DNA from: Saprospiraceae bacterium
GTDB lineage: Bacteria; Bacteroidota; Bacteroidia; Chitinophagales; Saprospiraceae
Reading direction: 5' to 3'
DNA: 64,000 nucleotides
Assembly: GCA_016712145.1 (NCBI GenBank)
Contig: JADJRO010000001.1
Coordinates: 124,001-188,000 of the forward strand
Shown: piece after piece, positions 44,355 through 54,392 of the stretch
Numbering within the stretch: position 1 is the first letter of the stretch
How the letters are laid out: each line of letters starts with the position of its first letter
Notes under the pieces: generated by a model
What the model was told of the DNA's origin: nothing
Databases searched by the model: none
What the model saw: only the letters and a program-made list of their open reading frames with translations
Translations under genes and position numbers: made by a program

Positions 44355-47300
44355 CTATCGTAAATGGAAAAATTTATAAGTCTTTGAATCCGTAGAATCT
44401 TTAATTCGTATAAAATACACATTGGTACTTAAATTTTCAGTTGAAATCAATATTTCATGAGGACCTGATTCCAATTGAATAATTGGAATTTGTTTGCTTT
44501 CCAGATTAAACAGTTCCAATTTAAGATCTGCTGGAATTAATTGCTCAGAAAATAAGCCTACTGTTCCTGATGAATTATTTACAATCAACCGTTTAATACT
44601 GAATTTTGATGGATCATTGCTTACGCAATCTATGGTCCGAAATTCAATAACAGAACAACAGCCCGGATTATCATTCTCGCAGATTTTTATAAAGTCGAAA
44701 TCCCGACCACTTTGTTTGAAATTATTAATAATAAGGGGCAAAGAATCAAATCTAAAAAATCCAATATTTTTTGTTCTGTCAAACACATCAAAAAATGAGT
44801 TGGTGGTTCCTTGATATTTAAAATCTATTTTCAAAGCATACTCATCTGGACCGGTACAATTTAATGGGGTTGCTTTGACATCAAATATGCGACAAGGCTC
44901 TCCTTGAGGCTTGCAACAAGGTCTTTCTATATAGCGATCTGTAAAAATGGTTGTATCCTTCTGGTCTCTAATGCGGAATTTATAAATGGTATGGCAATCT
45001 GCTTTAAATGGACCCACCACAACGGGTACTTGCGTATACGCAAACGTTTTAATTAATCGGCCATTTACTAAAATTTCAAAGGAATCGGAAACTTCTCTGT
45101 ATCGGAATCCAAATTTCACATTAAAGGTGGAGTCTGGTTCACAATCCGAACGAGTCATCGTTAATTCATAAATTTTAGCATCGGTGGAGTCACAACATAC
45201 TTTGCCTAAGAATGCTTCCGCTCTGCATTCATTTTTCTTGCAATCTTCAATTACAAATTCATATGGAGTATTGCAATCAGCTGTAAGCGGACCAATTTTT
45301 ATAGGTAAATTAGCATATCGGAATTCGCCATAATCATGGCCATTGCCACGCAGTCTAAAACATTCTGAAGTTCCTACATGATTAAATTTAAGAATTGCGT
45401 AGAATTTTCGTTCACCTTCACAATGCGTTCTGGCAACACTTACATTTGAAATTTTGCAATCAGCGGTATTACAACAAACAACTCCAAGGTCTTTGACAAG
45501 TGAACAGTGTGGATCAGCACAATCAACGATTAAAAACTCGTATTCTGTGTGACAATCTCCCGGTAATGGGCCAATTTTTACAGGAAGCTGACTGTATTTA
45601 AATTCACCATACGTTCTTCCATTTCCCTGGATTTTAAAGCAATCCGATGTATTGGCATGATCAAAATCAAATGAAACATAAAAATTACCATTTGCATCGC
45701 AAACGGATTTTTCAAAACGCAATTCAGTTAATTTGCAGGGTCCGGGTGGCACACTATCACAACAAACCTTGCCAATAAACTTTTCAAGTCCACAGCGTTC
45801 GTCTTTGCAATCTTTTATTACGAGTTCATATTCGGTTTTACAATCTCCTGGTAATGGGCCTAAAAGTAAAGGCAAGGAGGTGTATGGAAATTCTCCATAA
45901 AAATGACCATTGCCAGTTACTTTAAAACAATCAGATGTATTCTTATGTCCGAAATTAATTTTTAGAAAAAACTGTTTGTCATTATTACATTCCAGTCGGG
46001 TAACATTCAGATCATATAATTTACAAGGTTCAGGAGGCACGCTATCGCAACAAACTTTACCAATGAATTTTTCAAGTCCACAGTGTTCGTCTTTGCAATC
46101 TTTTATTACAAGTTCATATTCGGTTATGCAATCTCCTGGGAAAGGACCTAAAAGCAGCGGCAACGAGGAATAAGGAAACTCTCCATATATATGGCCATTG
46201 CCGGATACCCTAAAGCAATCGGATGTATTGTTGTGTCCAAAATTAATTTTGAAATAAAACTGTTTGTCATTATTACATTCCAGGCGAATGACTTGTAAAT
46301 CATATAATTTACAGGGGTCAGGAGGCACTATGTCACAACATACTTTGCCTATAAATTTTTCAAGTCCACAGCGTTCGTCTTTGCAATCCTTAATTACAAA
46401 TTCATATTCAGTTGTACAATCACCGTGAAATGGCCCTAATTTTAATGGCAATGAACTGTAGGGAAATTCACCATAAAATTTTCCATTACCAGTGACTTTA
46501 AAACAATCTGATGAATTGCGATTTTTAAAATTAAAAAAAACATAAAACAATTTGTCAGGTGTGCAATCTGTTTTTTCAACAATTAGATCATACAGCTTAC
46601 AAGGTTCTTGAATTGTGTCGCAACATACAGGTCCCCAAAGGGTATCAGTGGCACAGGACGGATCTCTGTGATCAGCAATTAGAAAATTATATTTTGTTAC
46701 GCAATCACCTAAAAGTGGACCTATTTTATAAAATGCCTCACCGTATTTGAATTTACCCATTAAACGGTTGTTGGCCTTTAAATAAAAGCTATCTGACACA
46801 CCGGTTGCTTTAAAGGCAATTTTAGCATAAAACATTTTATCAGAATCACAGGCTGTACGTTCGATTTTCAAATCTGAAATTTTGCATTTTTCAGGACAAC
46901 AAATTTCAGGGATTTCGAGCCGGGCTTGACACTCGGGTTTATCACAATCGACAATGGTAATCAACCTTTTTGTTACACAATCCCCTTCAAAAGGTCCCAG
47001 GTTTAGAGGTAAGGCACTGTATTCAAATTCACCATAATTGTGATCATTTATTTTTAATCTAAAGCATTTGGAAGCATTTTGATATTTAAAATTGAAAAGT
47101 AATTTGAATCGATTGGTGCTGTCACAATCGGATTTATCATATCTCAAGTCGAATAATTCACAATTGGACTCGCAGCATACTTTACCCAATTCCTTAGCAA
47201 TGTGGCAAGATTGATTGGTTACGTCTGTAATTGCAAATTCATAAATTGTGGTACAATCTCCTGGTAATCCATCAATTATAATTGGAAGTTTCGAATAGGC

Positions 47301-47513
47301 AAATTTGCCGTAATTCTTACCATTTCCGGTAATTGTGAAAAAATCGCCCGCATCTCTGTAAGCAAAGTTGATTTTAACGGCAAATTTCTTTTCCGCATTG
47401 CAAATTGTTTTAGTAATCACCAAATCAAATAACTCACAGGCTTGAACTTTGGAAAATAGCCCTGTACCCAGGAATAAGATACTTAAGCTGAGAAGGAGGT
47501 TTTTAAATCGCAT
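44355..47513 (-). CDS. T9SS surface protein with ten Cys-rich ~95-residue repeats
   Basis: A 1,052-residue exported protein (from ATG 47513; ATG 47531 is also possible). A signal peptide ends SKVQA, and ten tandem repeats of 91-98 residues run from 47438 to about 44604. Each repeat starts C(K/E)(L/I)xDL, has a central NGxxYGEFxY and a GPxxGDCxTxYEF strand, and most end GKVCC. Cysteines are conserved, so disulfide-stabilised beta domains are likely. The C-terminal 80 residues (KLELFNLESKQIP, NVYFIRIKD, KFFHLR) are a T9SS sorting domain. I do not recognise the repeat family. It is probably a stalk or adhesin on the surface. It is divergent from the giant protein array. Confidence 0.82.
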   Translation of the reverse strand: MRFKNLLLSLSILFLGTGLFSKVQACELFDLVITKTICNAEKKFAVKINFAYRDAGDFFTITGNGKNYGKFAYSKLPIIIDGLPGDCTTIYEFAITDVTNQSCHIAKELGKVCCESNCELFDLRYDKSDCDSTNRFKLLFNFKYQNASKCFRLKINDHNYGEFEYSALPLNLGPFEGDCVTKRLITIVDCDKPECQARLEIPEICCPEKCKISDLKIERTACDSDKMFYAKIAFKATGVSDSFYLKANNRLMGKFKYGEAFYKIGPLLGDCVTKYNFLIADHRDPSCATDTLWGPVCCDTIQEPCKLYDLIVEKTDCTPDKLFYVFFNFKNRNSSDCFKVTGNGKFYGEFPYSSLPLKLGPFHGDCTTEYEFVIKDCKDERCGLEKFIGKVCCDIVPPDPCKLYDLQVIRLECNNDKQFYFKINFGHNNTSDCFRVSGNGHIYGEFPYSSLPLLLGPFPGDCITEYELVIKDCKDEHCGLEKFIGKVCCDSVPPEPCKLYDLNVTRLECNNDKQFFLKINFGHKNTSDCFKVTGNGHFYGEFPYTSLPLLLGPLPGDCKTEYELVIKDCKDERCGLEKFIGKVCCDSVPPGPCKLTELRFEKSVCDANGNFYVSFDFDHANTSDCFKIQGNGRTYGEFKYSQLPVKIGPLPGDCHTEYEFLIVDCADPHCSLVKDLGVVCCNTADCKISNVSVARTHCEGERKFYAILKFNHVGTSECFRLRGNGHDYGEFRYANLPIKIGPLTADCNTPYEFVIEDCKKNECRAEAFLGKVCCDSTDAKIYELTMTRSDCEPDSTFNVKFGFRYREVSDSFEILVNGRLIKTFAYTQVPVVVGPFKADCHTIYKFRIRDQKDTTIFTDRYIERPCCKPQGEPCRIFDVKATPLNCTGPDEYALKIDFKYQGTTNSFFDVFDRTKNIGFFRFDSLPLIINNFKQSGRDFDFIKICENDNPGCCSVIEFRTIDCVSNDPSKFSIKRLIVNNSSGTVGLFSEQLIPADLKLELFNLESKQIPIIQLESGPHEILISTENLSTNVYFIRIKDSTDSKTYKFFHLR
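45741..46604 (-). repeat. three near-identical 288-bp tandem repeats (R4-R6)
   Basis: Within the ten-repeat protein, repeats 4, 5 and 6 each have exactly 96 codons. They share long identical segments such as SLPLxLGP and EYExVIKDCKDExCG, followed by LEKFIGKVCC, and join through xVPPx linkers. Repeats 1-3 and 7-10 are more diverged in length and sequence. This points to recent in-frame duplication of a 288-bp unit. Confidence 0.85.
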
Positions 47514-47712
47514 GTTGTGATTTTTAATCAAAATATAGTTTTATGTTACTGTGTACGTAAAAGTAAGCCAATCAGTTGCTTTGAAGTTAATTTTTGATGA
47601 AAATCAGTGTTTTGAGATTTCGAACTGTATTTAAAAAAGTTATATATGTAGTTTCCGATATATCATGCTAATAAAAAAGATGTGAATAATTTGGTATTTC
47701 AAAATGCTGTGC

Positions 47713-47720
47713 TATTTTTG
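47713..47720 (+). promoter_or_regulatory. possible -7 box (TATTTTTG) for the giant protein gene at 47937
   Basis: An exact TAnnTTTG match. It would give a leader of about 210 nt before ATG 47937. A hairpin at 47883-47908 (CTAAAATC with GATTTTAG, an inner AAAG/CTTT pair and one bulged G) lies in that leader. The divergent gap 47514-47936 shows no gene. Confidence 0.35.
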
Positions 47721-47936
47721 CTAGGTGAAAGGATTCTGTTAAGTCAGGTCCTTCTATATGATTTTTGATAGAGACGAAGCAACTCTTCCGAAATCAATAT
47801 TGTAACTTATTATTAATCAAGGTCTTAGGCATTTGAAAGCGTTTCATTATGTCTGAGTTTTTTGATGTTTAAATCTATTCGTCTAAAATCAAAGTCTTTG
47901 GATTTTAGTCTGAATGGTGTTTAACTGTGTTTTAAA

Positions 47937-50900
47937 ATGAGTATTAAAGACGAATTATTTAATAGAATAACCAAATTCATGAAACGTTCAATTTTGTATT
48001 TCAACTTATTCTTGGGAATTCTTGTTGCCCAAACAAGCATAGCCCAGGATTGCCAGTTTGCTGCATTTCCTCCGCAAGGACTGACCTCCAGTTGTGCAGG
48101 GAAAGTGGCATTGGAATGTCCTGATTTTGTGTTGCCTGAATGTGGATGCATTCCGGATCCAAATGCAAAACCAGCAATTGTAAAAAAGCACTTTGAATTA
48201 AATTTCAGGGAGTTCCCACCTGGAGGGGTGCATTTAGATTCAACACTTACTATTTTTGAAACCGTTCCTGCAGCAGGTTGCGCTGATGTAACTATTATTA
48301 TGACTGCAATTGGCGATTTAAGTGCCAGGCCGTTTGAAGATTTGGTATTGGTAGATGAGAATGGAACCATCATATGCAGGGTAGGAGGATTGGATTGTCA
48401 AGTTGTTGAAAGCAGCTGTACCATGTCCTTTTGCGAATTCAATTCGCAAATTCAAGGAGGCTTGCGTTGGAAAATACTGCCTAATTCGTTGATAACCAAT
48501 GGGCAATCTTTCCCATTTTGTCAGGAAAGTTGGCTGGACATTGAATTGAGAATTCCTCAATCAAATATCCGGGCAATCAATGACATCAATCATAAATGTG
48601 GTGGAGAAGTTGAATTGCCAAATGGAATTACTAAAATTAAATGGAGCAGTATTAATAAATATACGTGTGAAGAAATTTCCACGGTACAAGAAATTAACGT
48701 CAATGACCGTATTCCGCCTGTAATATTGAATTGTCCAACCAAAGGAATCACAATCAATTTAGGCCCGGGCGAGTGCGAAGCAGTTTGGAATGCTCCAATG
48801 TTTATGGCCATGGATGATTGTCCGTTTCCGATTGTTTTTGGACAAAATGCCTTATCGGGAGGTTGCAATCAGTTTTTCCAAAATTTCTGTGGGATTAATG
48901 CCTGCGGAGATAGCGGTGGTTACTTTTTTGATATTAGAAATAAAAGCAATTGTGCGATTTATATTCGTGGATTTTCAGCTGCATTTACAGGTGGCTCAGC
49001 CAGTAATTTTGGAACATATGAAGTTTATACCAGAAATACGGCAAACACTTCCTGGAGAGCTGCACCAACAGGTGGATGGCCGACTGGAAATACCTGTTTA
49101 AACAATATGCCTAAATCAGCCTGGAGTCTTTTAAAAACAACTGGTGTGGCAGATTCAGTTAGAACTTCTGCTTGGACAGCTGGAACTGCTGGCTTGTTTA
49201 AGGACACAATTTATTTATCTAAACCGGTTGCAGGAAGTCGGAATGCTCCTATTTGTAATAATTCAGGCAATGTAGCTCAAGTTGCAAATGATGATAAAGG
49301 ATTGTTGTTAAATCCTGGTGAGATTAGAGGATTTGGAATATTAGGAACAATAGGTTCTGGATTTAGCATGAATTTACCTGGATTTGGTACCTGTTCTGCT
49401 GGAAATTATGGAGACAGTATCATCGCGATCAATCCGGTTCATAATACGCCTGCTGGTGGAATTGGTGTTATCTCAGTCAACTTGGCGGGTGCTAATTTTG
49501 GTATTGCTTGCAATCCATTTGGATTTCCAGGAGACGTATTATATTCTAGAATTGATCCAGCAACCTTGGGAATGGTGCCTGTTGTACAAACATGCGGTCA
49601 ACCTTATGGTCCAGGATCTTATTTCCCTGTTGGTTGTAAAACCTTGTGTTACTTAGCAACAGATGCTGCAGGAAATACTTCAACCTGTCAGTTCGATGTG
49701 TGCGTTCGTGCTTATCCGAATACGGTAACTCAATTAACTTGTCATGATGAAATTCAGATTAGTTTAGATGAAAATTGTTTTGCAACTATAAGCGCCGATG
49801 AAGTATTGTCAGGCGGACCTTATAAATGTTATGATTTATACATAGTAGAATTAAGAGATTGGATTACCAATATATTGATTGATCGTCAACCCAATGTACC
49901 TGGTGTTCAAGTGGGTGTACAAGATATTGGAAGAGAAATAAAAGTAACGGTTAGAGATCCTGCAACAGGGAATTCTTGTTGGGGTCATTTAACAATCGAA
50001 GATAAAATTGCACCAATTTTAGTTTGTGCACGAGATACCTGCGTTACTTGTGGAACAACAGAACTCACTCCGGCATTTTTAGGAACTACACGCGTTACTG
50101 AAAATTGCGGTGGTTATTCATTAACGTATAAAGATGTTGTAACGCAAGGTGGATGTGCAGTTGGTTATGAAGAACGTATCGTGCGTACCTGGACTGCCAT
50201 TGATGGTTCAGGTAATAAAGCGGTTTGTTCTCAAACCATTACAGTAGGATTGGCTACTTTAAACAGTGTTGCTGTACCTAAAAATTACGACGATCTGGAA
50301 GAGCCTGCTTTGGCTTGTGATGAAAAAATAAATACGACAAAAGATTATACACCGCATTATTTAGCATATCCTTATTGTGTAGATGGATACATTCTGGATT
50401 CAGCACATTGGTTTGCTACAGGTGGCTTTTTACCAAGTCCAAATGGAGATTTAGCCGGTGAACGTTTGCCAAGAGTTCTTGGTTGGAATTGCATTGATAC
50501 TGGATTGTATGTTGGACATCCTAGTCCATGGCCAATTTATTATCCTGCACATCCAAGCTGGAGACCTAATAATCCTGTTTGTTGGGGACCAGACGAAGTT
50601 GTTATGTGGGCAGGTACAGGGTATCCATCCGGTAGTGGTTGTTCTAATTTAGGAATCAACTTCCAGGATATCATTATTGATGTTGCAAAACCAGGATGCG
50701 ATGCAGGTCCAATCGGTTGTTATAAAGTATTGAGGAAATGGACCGTTCTTGATTGGTGTACTTCAATAGTTGGAGGTCACAATCAAGTGATTAAAGTGAT
50801 TGACAGATATGGACCGCAAGTGTTATATCCAGACACTGTAAATGTGAATATGGAGGTTTGGACTTGTACCGGTAAATGGGAAGTTCCAAAACCATGGTTG

Positions 50901-53900
50901 TTGGACAATTGCAGCAATGAAATTCATTATACAGTCGAAATTGATAATGGAACCGTGTTAGGAGATGAAAATGCTGGTTATGTTGTAATTGGAATTGAAC
51001 CAGGCGTATGGAATGGTTATATAGTTGCTGAAGATTGTTGTGGAAATATTACAAAGCACAGAGTTGCAGTTAATGTGGTTGATAATGTACCACCCATTGC
51101 AGTTTGTGATCAAAAGACCGTTGTAAGTATCAATGGAAATCAAAGTCCAGGAGAAAATTTTGGAAAAGTATTTGCTAAAGATTTAAATCAAGGTAGTTTT
51201 GACAACTGTGCTCCTCATATCTTCTTTAAAGTAATACGCATGGAGCAACTGCGTGGAACGAATAACGGTAGCAATGCAAACCAAGCAGATAATGGAACGA
51301 ATTGCGCTTCTGTAAATGGAGACGACAATGCAGTTTTAGACGGAAATCAAATTTATTTTGATGATCATGTTAAATTCTGTTGCACAGATGTTGGTAAATC
51401 GATTATGGTGGTTTTGAGAGTGTTTGACAGAGATCCGGGCGCAGGCCCCATCGCTCCAAACAGAATGAACCCAGGCGGACCACTGTTCAATCGCTTCAGC
51501 GATTGCATGATAGAAGTGGAAGTACAAGACAAAAGTGTTCCAACGGTTGTTCCTCCACCAAATATCGTAGTGAGTTGCTGGTTCTGGTTTGATGTTGATA
51601 AATTATCAGATCCAAACGATGCAACTTTTGGTAGAGTTGTAAATGATTTAAGTCAAAGACATAAAGTAGTAACCCATGATTTGGTTTGCTATAATTATTG
51701 TGTTCGAAATGATATTACAGGGTATCCAGGTTATGTGCCTGGAGCACCGCCTTCAAACCCACCTGCTTGGAATCGTGCATGTGAGTATTATCGTTTTCTA
51801 TTTGATACAGCACATTATGACAGAAAGTATGAATTGGTTTGGGGATTTGATGGAACTGTTTTAGGTGCTTGTGGAACCAATTACTCGATATCGGTTAATG
51901 ACAATCGCGAATGTGGTCAAGGTCAGCTTACCAGAACCATTGTAGCAAGAGGCCCTAATGGCATCAGTGTTACTGGAACTCAAATTATTTGGGTGGTTGA
52001 TTGTGATCCATTTTATATCAACCGTGCCGATAATTGCGATCCGGATGATGATATTACCTGGCCAGGCAATTGCACAGGTCAAGCAACTACTATTGATGGA
52101 TGTGGAGCTGATATTAGTCCAGATAATCCACTCTTAGGAAGACCTGTGATTGAAAACAATGCAGATGATTTATGCGCTTTGATCAGCATTGAATATACAG
52201 ACGAAATATTTACAATTGAACCGGATGCTTGTTTTAAAGTATTACGTCATTGGACCGTAATTGACTGGTGTCAATACGATCCAAGCATTGATCCCGTAAA
52301 AGGTCGTTGGTCTTATTTGCAAATTATAAAAGTACATGATACAGATAAACCGGTTATTTCAGTTGAAATTGGAGATTGTGAACCTGCAGTAAAAAATGCA
52401 GCAAATAATATTTGTTATGGTCACATCACGATTACAGTTGATGCAACAGATAACTGCAGTCCACTTGATTGGTTATTCTACGATTATAAAATTGATATTT
52501 TTAACGATGGAATAGGGGTACACTCTGGCTTTGATTATGCCGTTGGACCTTTAACTAAAAAAGAATACGCTGCTGGCCGTACGCCCTTAAAGCATCACAA
52601 TCCATTAGCTGATGATGAATTCAATCCATTTGATGCAAGTGGTAGCTATCCAATCGGTATCCATAAAATATGTTGGTATGTAGAGGATGGTTGTGGAAAC
52701 TTAGCAGCTAATTGCCAGTTGTTTGAAATTAAAGACTGCAAAGCCCCAACACCTTATTGTCATGTTGGAGTCATTACTACGGTAATGCCAAGTAGCGGCT
52801 GTGTCACATTATGGGCAAGAGATTTGGATGCAGGTAGTTATGATAACTGTTCAGATCCTGAAGATTTAAGAATTTATTTTGATGATTTTGGTTCAGACAG
52901 CGTTACGATTTGCTGTGAAGATTTTGTATCCAGTAAAATAAATGATGAATTAATTATTCCGGTTACTATATGTGTTGAAGATGAAGAAGGAAATAAAGAT
53001 TGTTGCAAAACAACCATTGTTATCCAGGATCCACACAATGTTTGTCCTGATGTGGGTTCATTCGGAAGAATTACCGGTGAATTAAAAACATTGAATGATG
53101 AAGGAACGCAGGATGCAGATGTACAGTTGATTGAGTCAGCTGTAATGAAAAAACAAATGACGACATCCAGCAATGGACTCTACTTGTTTGGTGATTTGAA
53201 TTATGGAGTTGCTCAGGAGTATGTCGTCAAACCAAGAAGAACAGATGATCCGTTGAATGGTGTTTCAACAGCAGACATTGTAAAAATTCAACGCCATATT
53301 TTAGGAATTGAAGACTTGAACAGTCCTTATAAATTGATTGCTGCTGATGTAAATAACAGTTCATCAATTACAGCAGCTGATATTTCTGAAATCAGAAAGT
53401 TGATTTTAGGTGTTTCAAATCAATTCAGCAAGGCAGATTCCTGGACTTTTATTCCTAAAGACCATTTTATGGATGCTACCAATCCTTGGAATGCACCACG
53501 GGAAGTAATTGTTCCAATGCCAACTGCAACTGAAAAGATTGAAAATTTTATAGCTGTTAAAATGGGTGATGTGAATAACAATGCCCGCGGACACAATTTC
53601 AGTGGTTCAACCAGCCGTAACAATAGCCAGCTTCATTTTGAACTTGACAATGTTCCTGTTGTTGCTGGTGAAATCTATAAGCTTCAATTTAAAGCGAGTG
53701 ATTTTACTGACATCTCTGGATATCAGTTTGCTTTGAAATTTGATGCAAATCTTTTGACTTATGCAGGAGTTGAGGCAGGTGCATTAGCGATAGACGAATC
53801 CAATTTTGGACTTAACCGTGTGGAATCCGGTATTCTAACCACCAGCTGGAATAACAAAACTCCAGTGAGTTTAGAAGCAAAATCCACATTGTTTGCAATC

Positions 53901-54308
53901 GTATTCCACGCAACAGGTTCTGCTCATATCGGTAATTTATTGGCTATCACCAGTGATGTTACTTCTGCAGAAGCATATGGTAGCAACTTGCAATTAAAAG
54001 ATGTCTTGTTAAATATCCGTACTGAAAAAGGACTTGTAGAAAGCGGTGTCTTTGAGTTATATCAAAATACACCCAACCCATTTGTTAAGGAGTCAGTAAT
54101 TAATTATAGATTGCCAGAAGCGGGCCCTGCAAAATTGAGTATATATGATGTTACAGGTAAAGTGCTTAGAGTTTATGAGCTGAATGGTATAAAAGGTTTA
54201 AATTCAGTTAAAATAAACCGCACAGAGCTAAATGGCAGTGGTGTTTTATACTATCAATTAGATGCTATAAACTTTACGGCTACAAAACGCATGTTGGTTA
54301 TGGATTAA
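47937..54308 (+). CDS. giant T9SS surface protein with HYR-like, dockerin-like and cohesin-like modules (array member 1)
   Basis: A 2,123-residue exported protein. A signal peptide (MKRSILYFNLFLGILVAQ) begins at residue 15 after a short hydrophilic lead. Cys-rich Ig/HYR-like modules fill residues 40-1710. They include SLDENCFATISAD, CWGHLTIEDKIAP, and the signature LR(K/H)WTV(L/I)DWC twice. A linker domain (GRITGELKTLND) follows. The dockerin-like pair is at about 1768-1825: a degenerate first loop (DDPLNGVSTADI) and a proper second loop (AADVNNSSSITAADIS). A cohesin-like beta-sandwich lies at about 1895-2025 and a type A sorting domain at 2037-2123. It is likely a self-associating cell-surface or matrix component; this is inference from domains. 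The ATG at 47979 is an alternative start. Confidence 0.85.
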   Translation: MSIKDELFNRITKFMKRSILYFNLFLGILVAQTSIAQDCQFAAFPPQGLTSSCAGKVALECPDFVLPECGCIPDPNAKPAIVKKHFELNFREFPPGGVHLDSTLTIFETVPAAGCADVTIIMTAIGDLSARPFEDLVLVDENGTIICRVGGLDCQVVESSCTMSFCEFNSQIQGGLRWKILPNSLITNGQSFPFCQESWLDIELRIPQSNIRAINDINHKCGGEVELPNGITKIKWSSINKYTCEEISTVQEINVNDRIPPVILNCPTKGITINLGPGECEAVWNAPMFMAMDDCPFPIVFGQNALSGGCNQFFQNFCGINACGDSGGYFFDIRNKSNCAIYIRGFSAAFTGGSASNFGTYEVYTRNTANTSWRAAPTGGWPTGNTCLNNMPKSAWSLLKTTGVADSVRTSAWTAGTAGLFKDTIYLSKPVAGSRNAPICNNSGNVAQVANDDKGLLLNPGEIRGFGILGTIGSGFSMNLPGFGTCSAGNYGDSIIAINPVHNTPAGGIGVISVNLAGANFGIACNPFGFPGDVLYSRIDPATLGMVPVVQTCGQPYGPGSYFPVGCKTLCYLATDAAGNTSTCQFDVCVRAYPNTVTQLTCHDEIQISLDENCFATISADEVLSGGPYKCYDLYIVELRDWITNILIDRQPNVPGVQVGVQDIGREIKVTVRDPATGNSCWGHLTIEDKIAPILVCARDTCVTCGTTELTPAFLGTTRVTENCGGYSLTYKDVVTQGGCAVGYEERIVRTWTAIDGSGNKAVCSQTITVGLATLNSVAVPKNYDDLEEPALACDEKINTTKDYTPHYLAYPYCVDGYILDSAHWFATGGFLPSPNGDLAGERLPRVLGWNCIDTGLYVGHPSPWPIYYPAHPSWRPNNPVCWGPDEVVMWAGTGYPSGSGCSNLGINFQDIIIDVAKPGCDAGPIGCYKVLRKWTVLDWCTSIVGGHNQVIKVIDRYGPQVLYPDTVNVNMEVWTCTGKWEVPKPWLLDNCSNEIHYTVEIDNGTVLGDENAGYVVIGIEPGVWNGYIVAEDCCGNITKHRVAVNVVDNVPPIAVCDQKTVVSINGNQSPGENFGKVFAKDLNQGSFDNCAPHIFFKVIRMEQLRGTNNGSNANQADNGTNCASVNGDDNAVLDGNQIYFDDHVKFCCTDVGKSIMVVLRVFDRDPGAGPIAPNRMNPGGPLFNRFSDCMIEVEVQDKSVPTVVPPPNIVVSCWFWFDVDKLSDPNDATFGRVVNDLSQRHKVVTHDLVCYNYCVRNDITGYPGYVPGAPPSNPPAWNRACEYYRFLFDTAHYDRKYELVWGFDGTVLGACGTNYSISVNDNRECGQGQLTRTIVARGPNGISVTGTQIIWVVDCDPFYINRADNCDPDDDITWPGNCTGQATTIDGCGADISPDNPLLGRPVIENNADDLCALISIEYTDEIFTIEPDACFKVLRHWTVIDWCQYDPSIDPVKGRWSYLQIIKVHDTDKPVISVEIGDCEPAVKNAANNICYGHITITVDATDNCSPLDWLFYDYKIDIFNDGIGVHSGFDYAVGPLTKKEYAAGRTPLKHHNPLADDEFNPFDASGSYPIGIHKICWYVEDGCGNLAANCQLFEIKDCKAPTPYCHVGVITTVMPSSGCVTLWARDLDAGSYDNCSDPEDLRIYFDDFGSDSVTICCEDFVSSKINDELIIPVTICVEDEEGNKDCCKTTIVIQDPHNVCPDVGSFGRITGELKTLNDEGTQDADVQLIESAVMKKQMTTSSNGLYLFGDLNYGVAQEYVVKPRRTDDPLNGVSTADIVKIQRHILGIEDLNSPYKLIAADVNNSSSITAADISEIRKLILGVSNQFSKADSWTFIPKDHFMDATNPWNAPREVIVPMPTATEKIENFIAVKMGDVNNNARGHNFSGSTSRNNSQLHFELDNVPVVAGEIYKLQFKASDFTDISGYQFALKFDANLLTYAGVEAGALAIDESNFGLNRVESGILTTSWNNKTPVSLEAKSTLFAIVFHATGSAHIGNLLAITSDVTSAEAYGSNLQLKDVLLNIRTEKGLVESGVFELYQNTPNPFVKESVINYRLPEAGPAKLSIYDVTGKVLRVYELNGIKGLNSVKINRTELNGSGVLYYQLDAINFTATKRMLVMD

Positions 54309-54344
54309 TTTAAGGTTAAACCTTTTAAAGTTATATTAAGCCTA

Positions 54345-54377
54345 AGGGCGCAAGGGACTCCTTGCGCCCTTTTTTTA
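54345..54377 (+). terminator. intrinsic terminator after array member 1
   Basis: A perfect 11-bp stem (54345-54355 with 54360-54370, loop GACT) followed by T7. An outer arm, AAGCCTAA (54338-54345) with TTAGGCTT (54381-54388), extends the palindrome up to the start of the next gene. Confidence 0.85.
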
Positions 54378-54392
54378 TACTTAGGCTTGATA

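Noticed and set aside
45741..46604. Regular 288-bp repeats as a possible CRISPR or satellite array
   Set aside because: The unit is in-frame coding sequence (96 codons) inside a secreted protein, with no short repeats or unique spacers.
47921..48373. 150-residue open frame antisense to the start of the first giant gene
   Set aside because: It mirrors the conserved signal peptide and first module on the plus strand, has atypical composition, and no promoter supports it.
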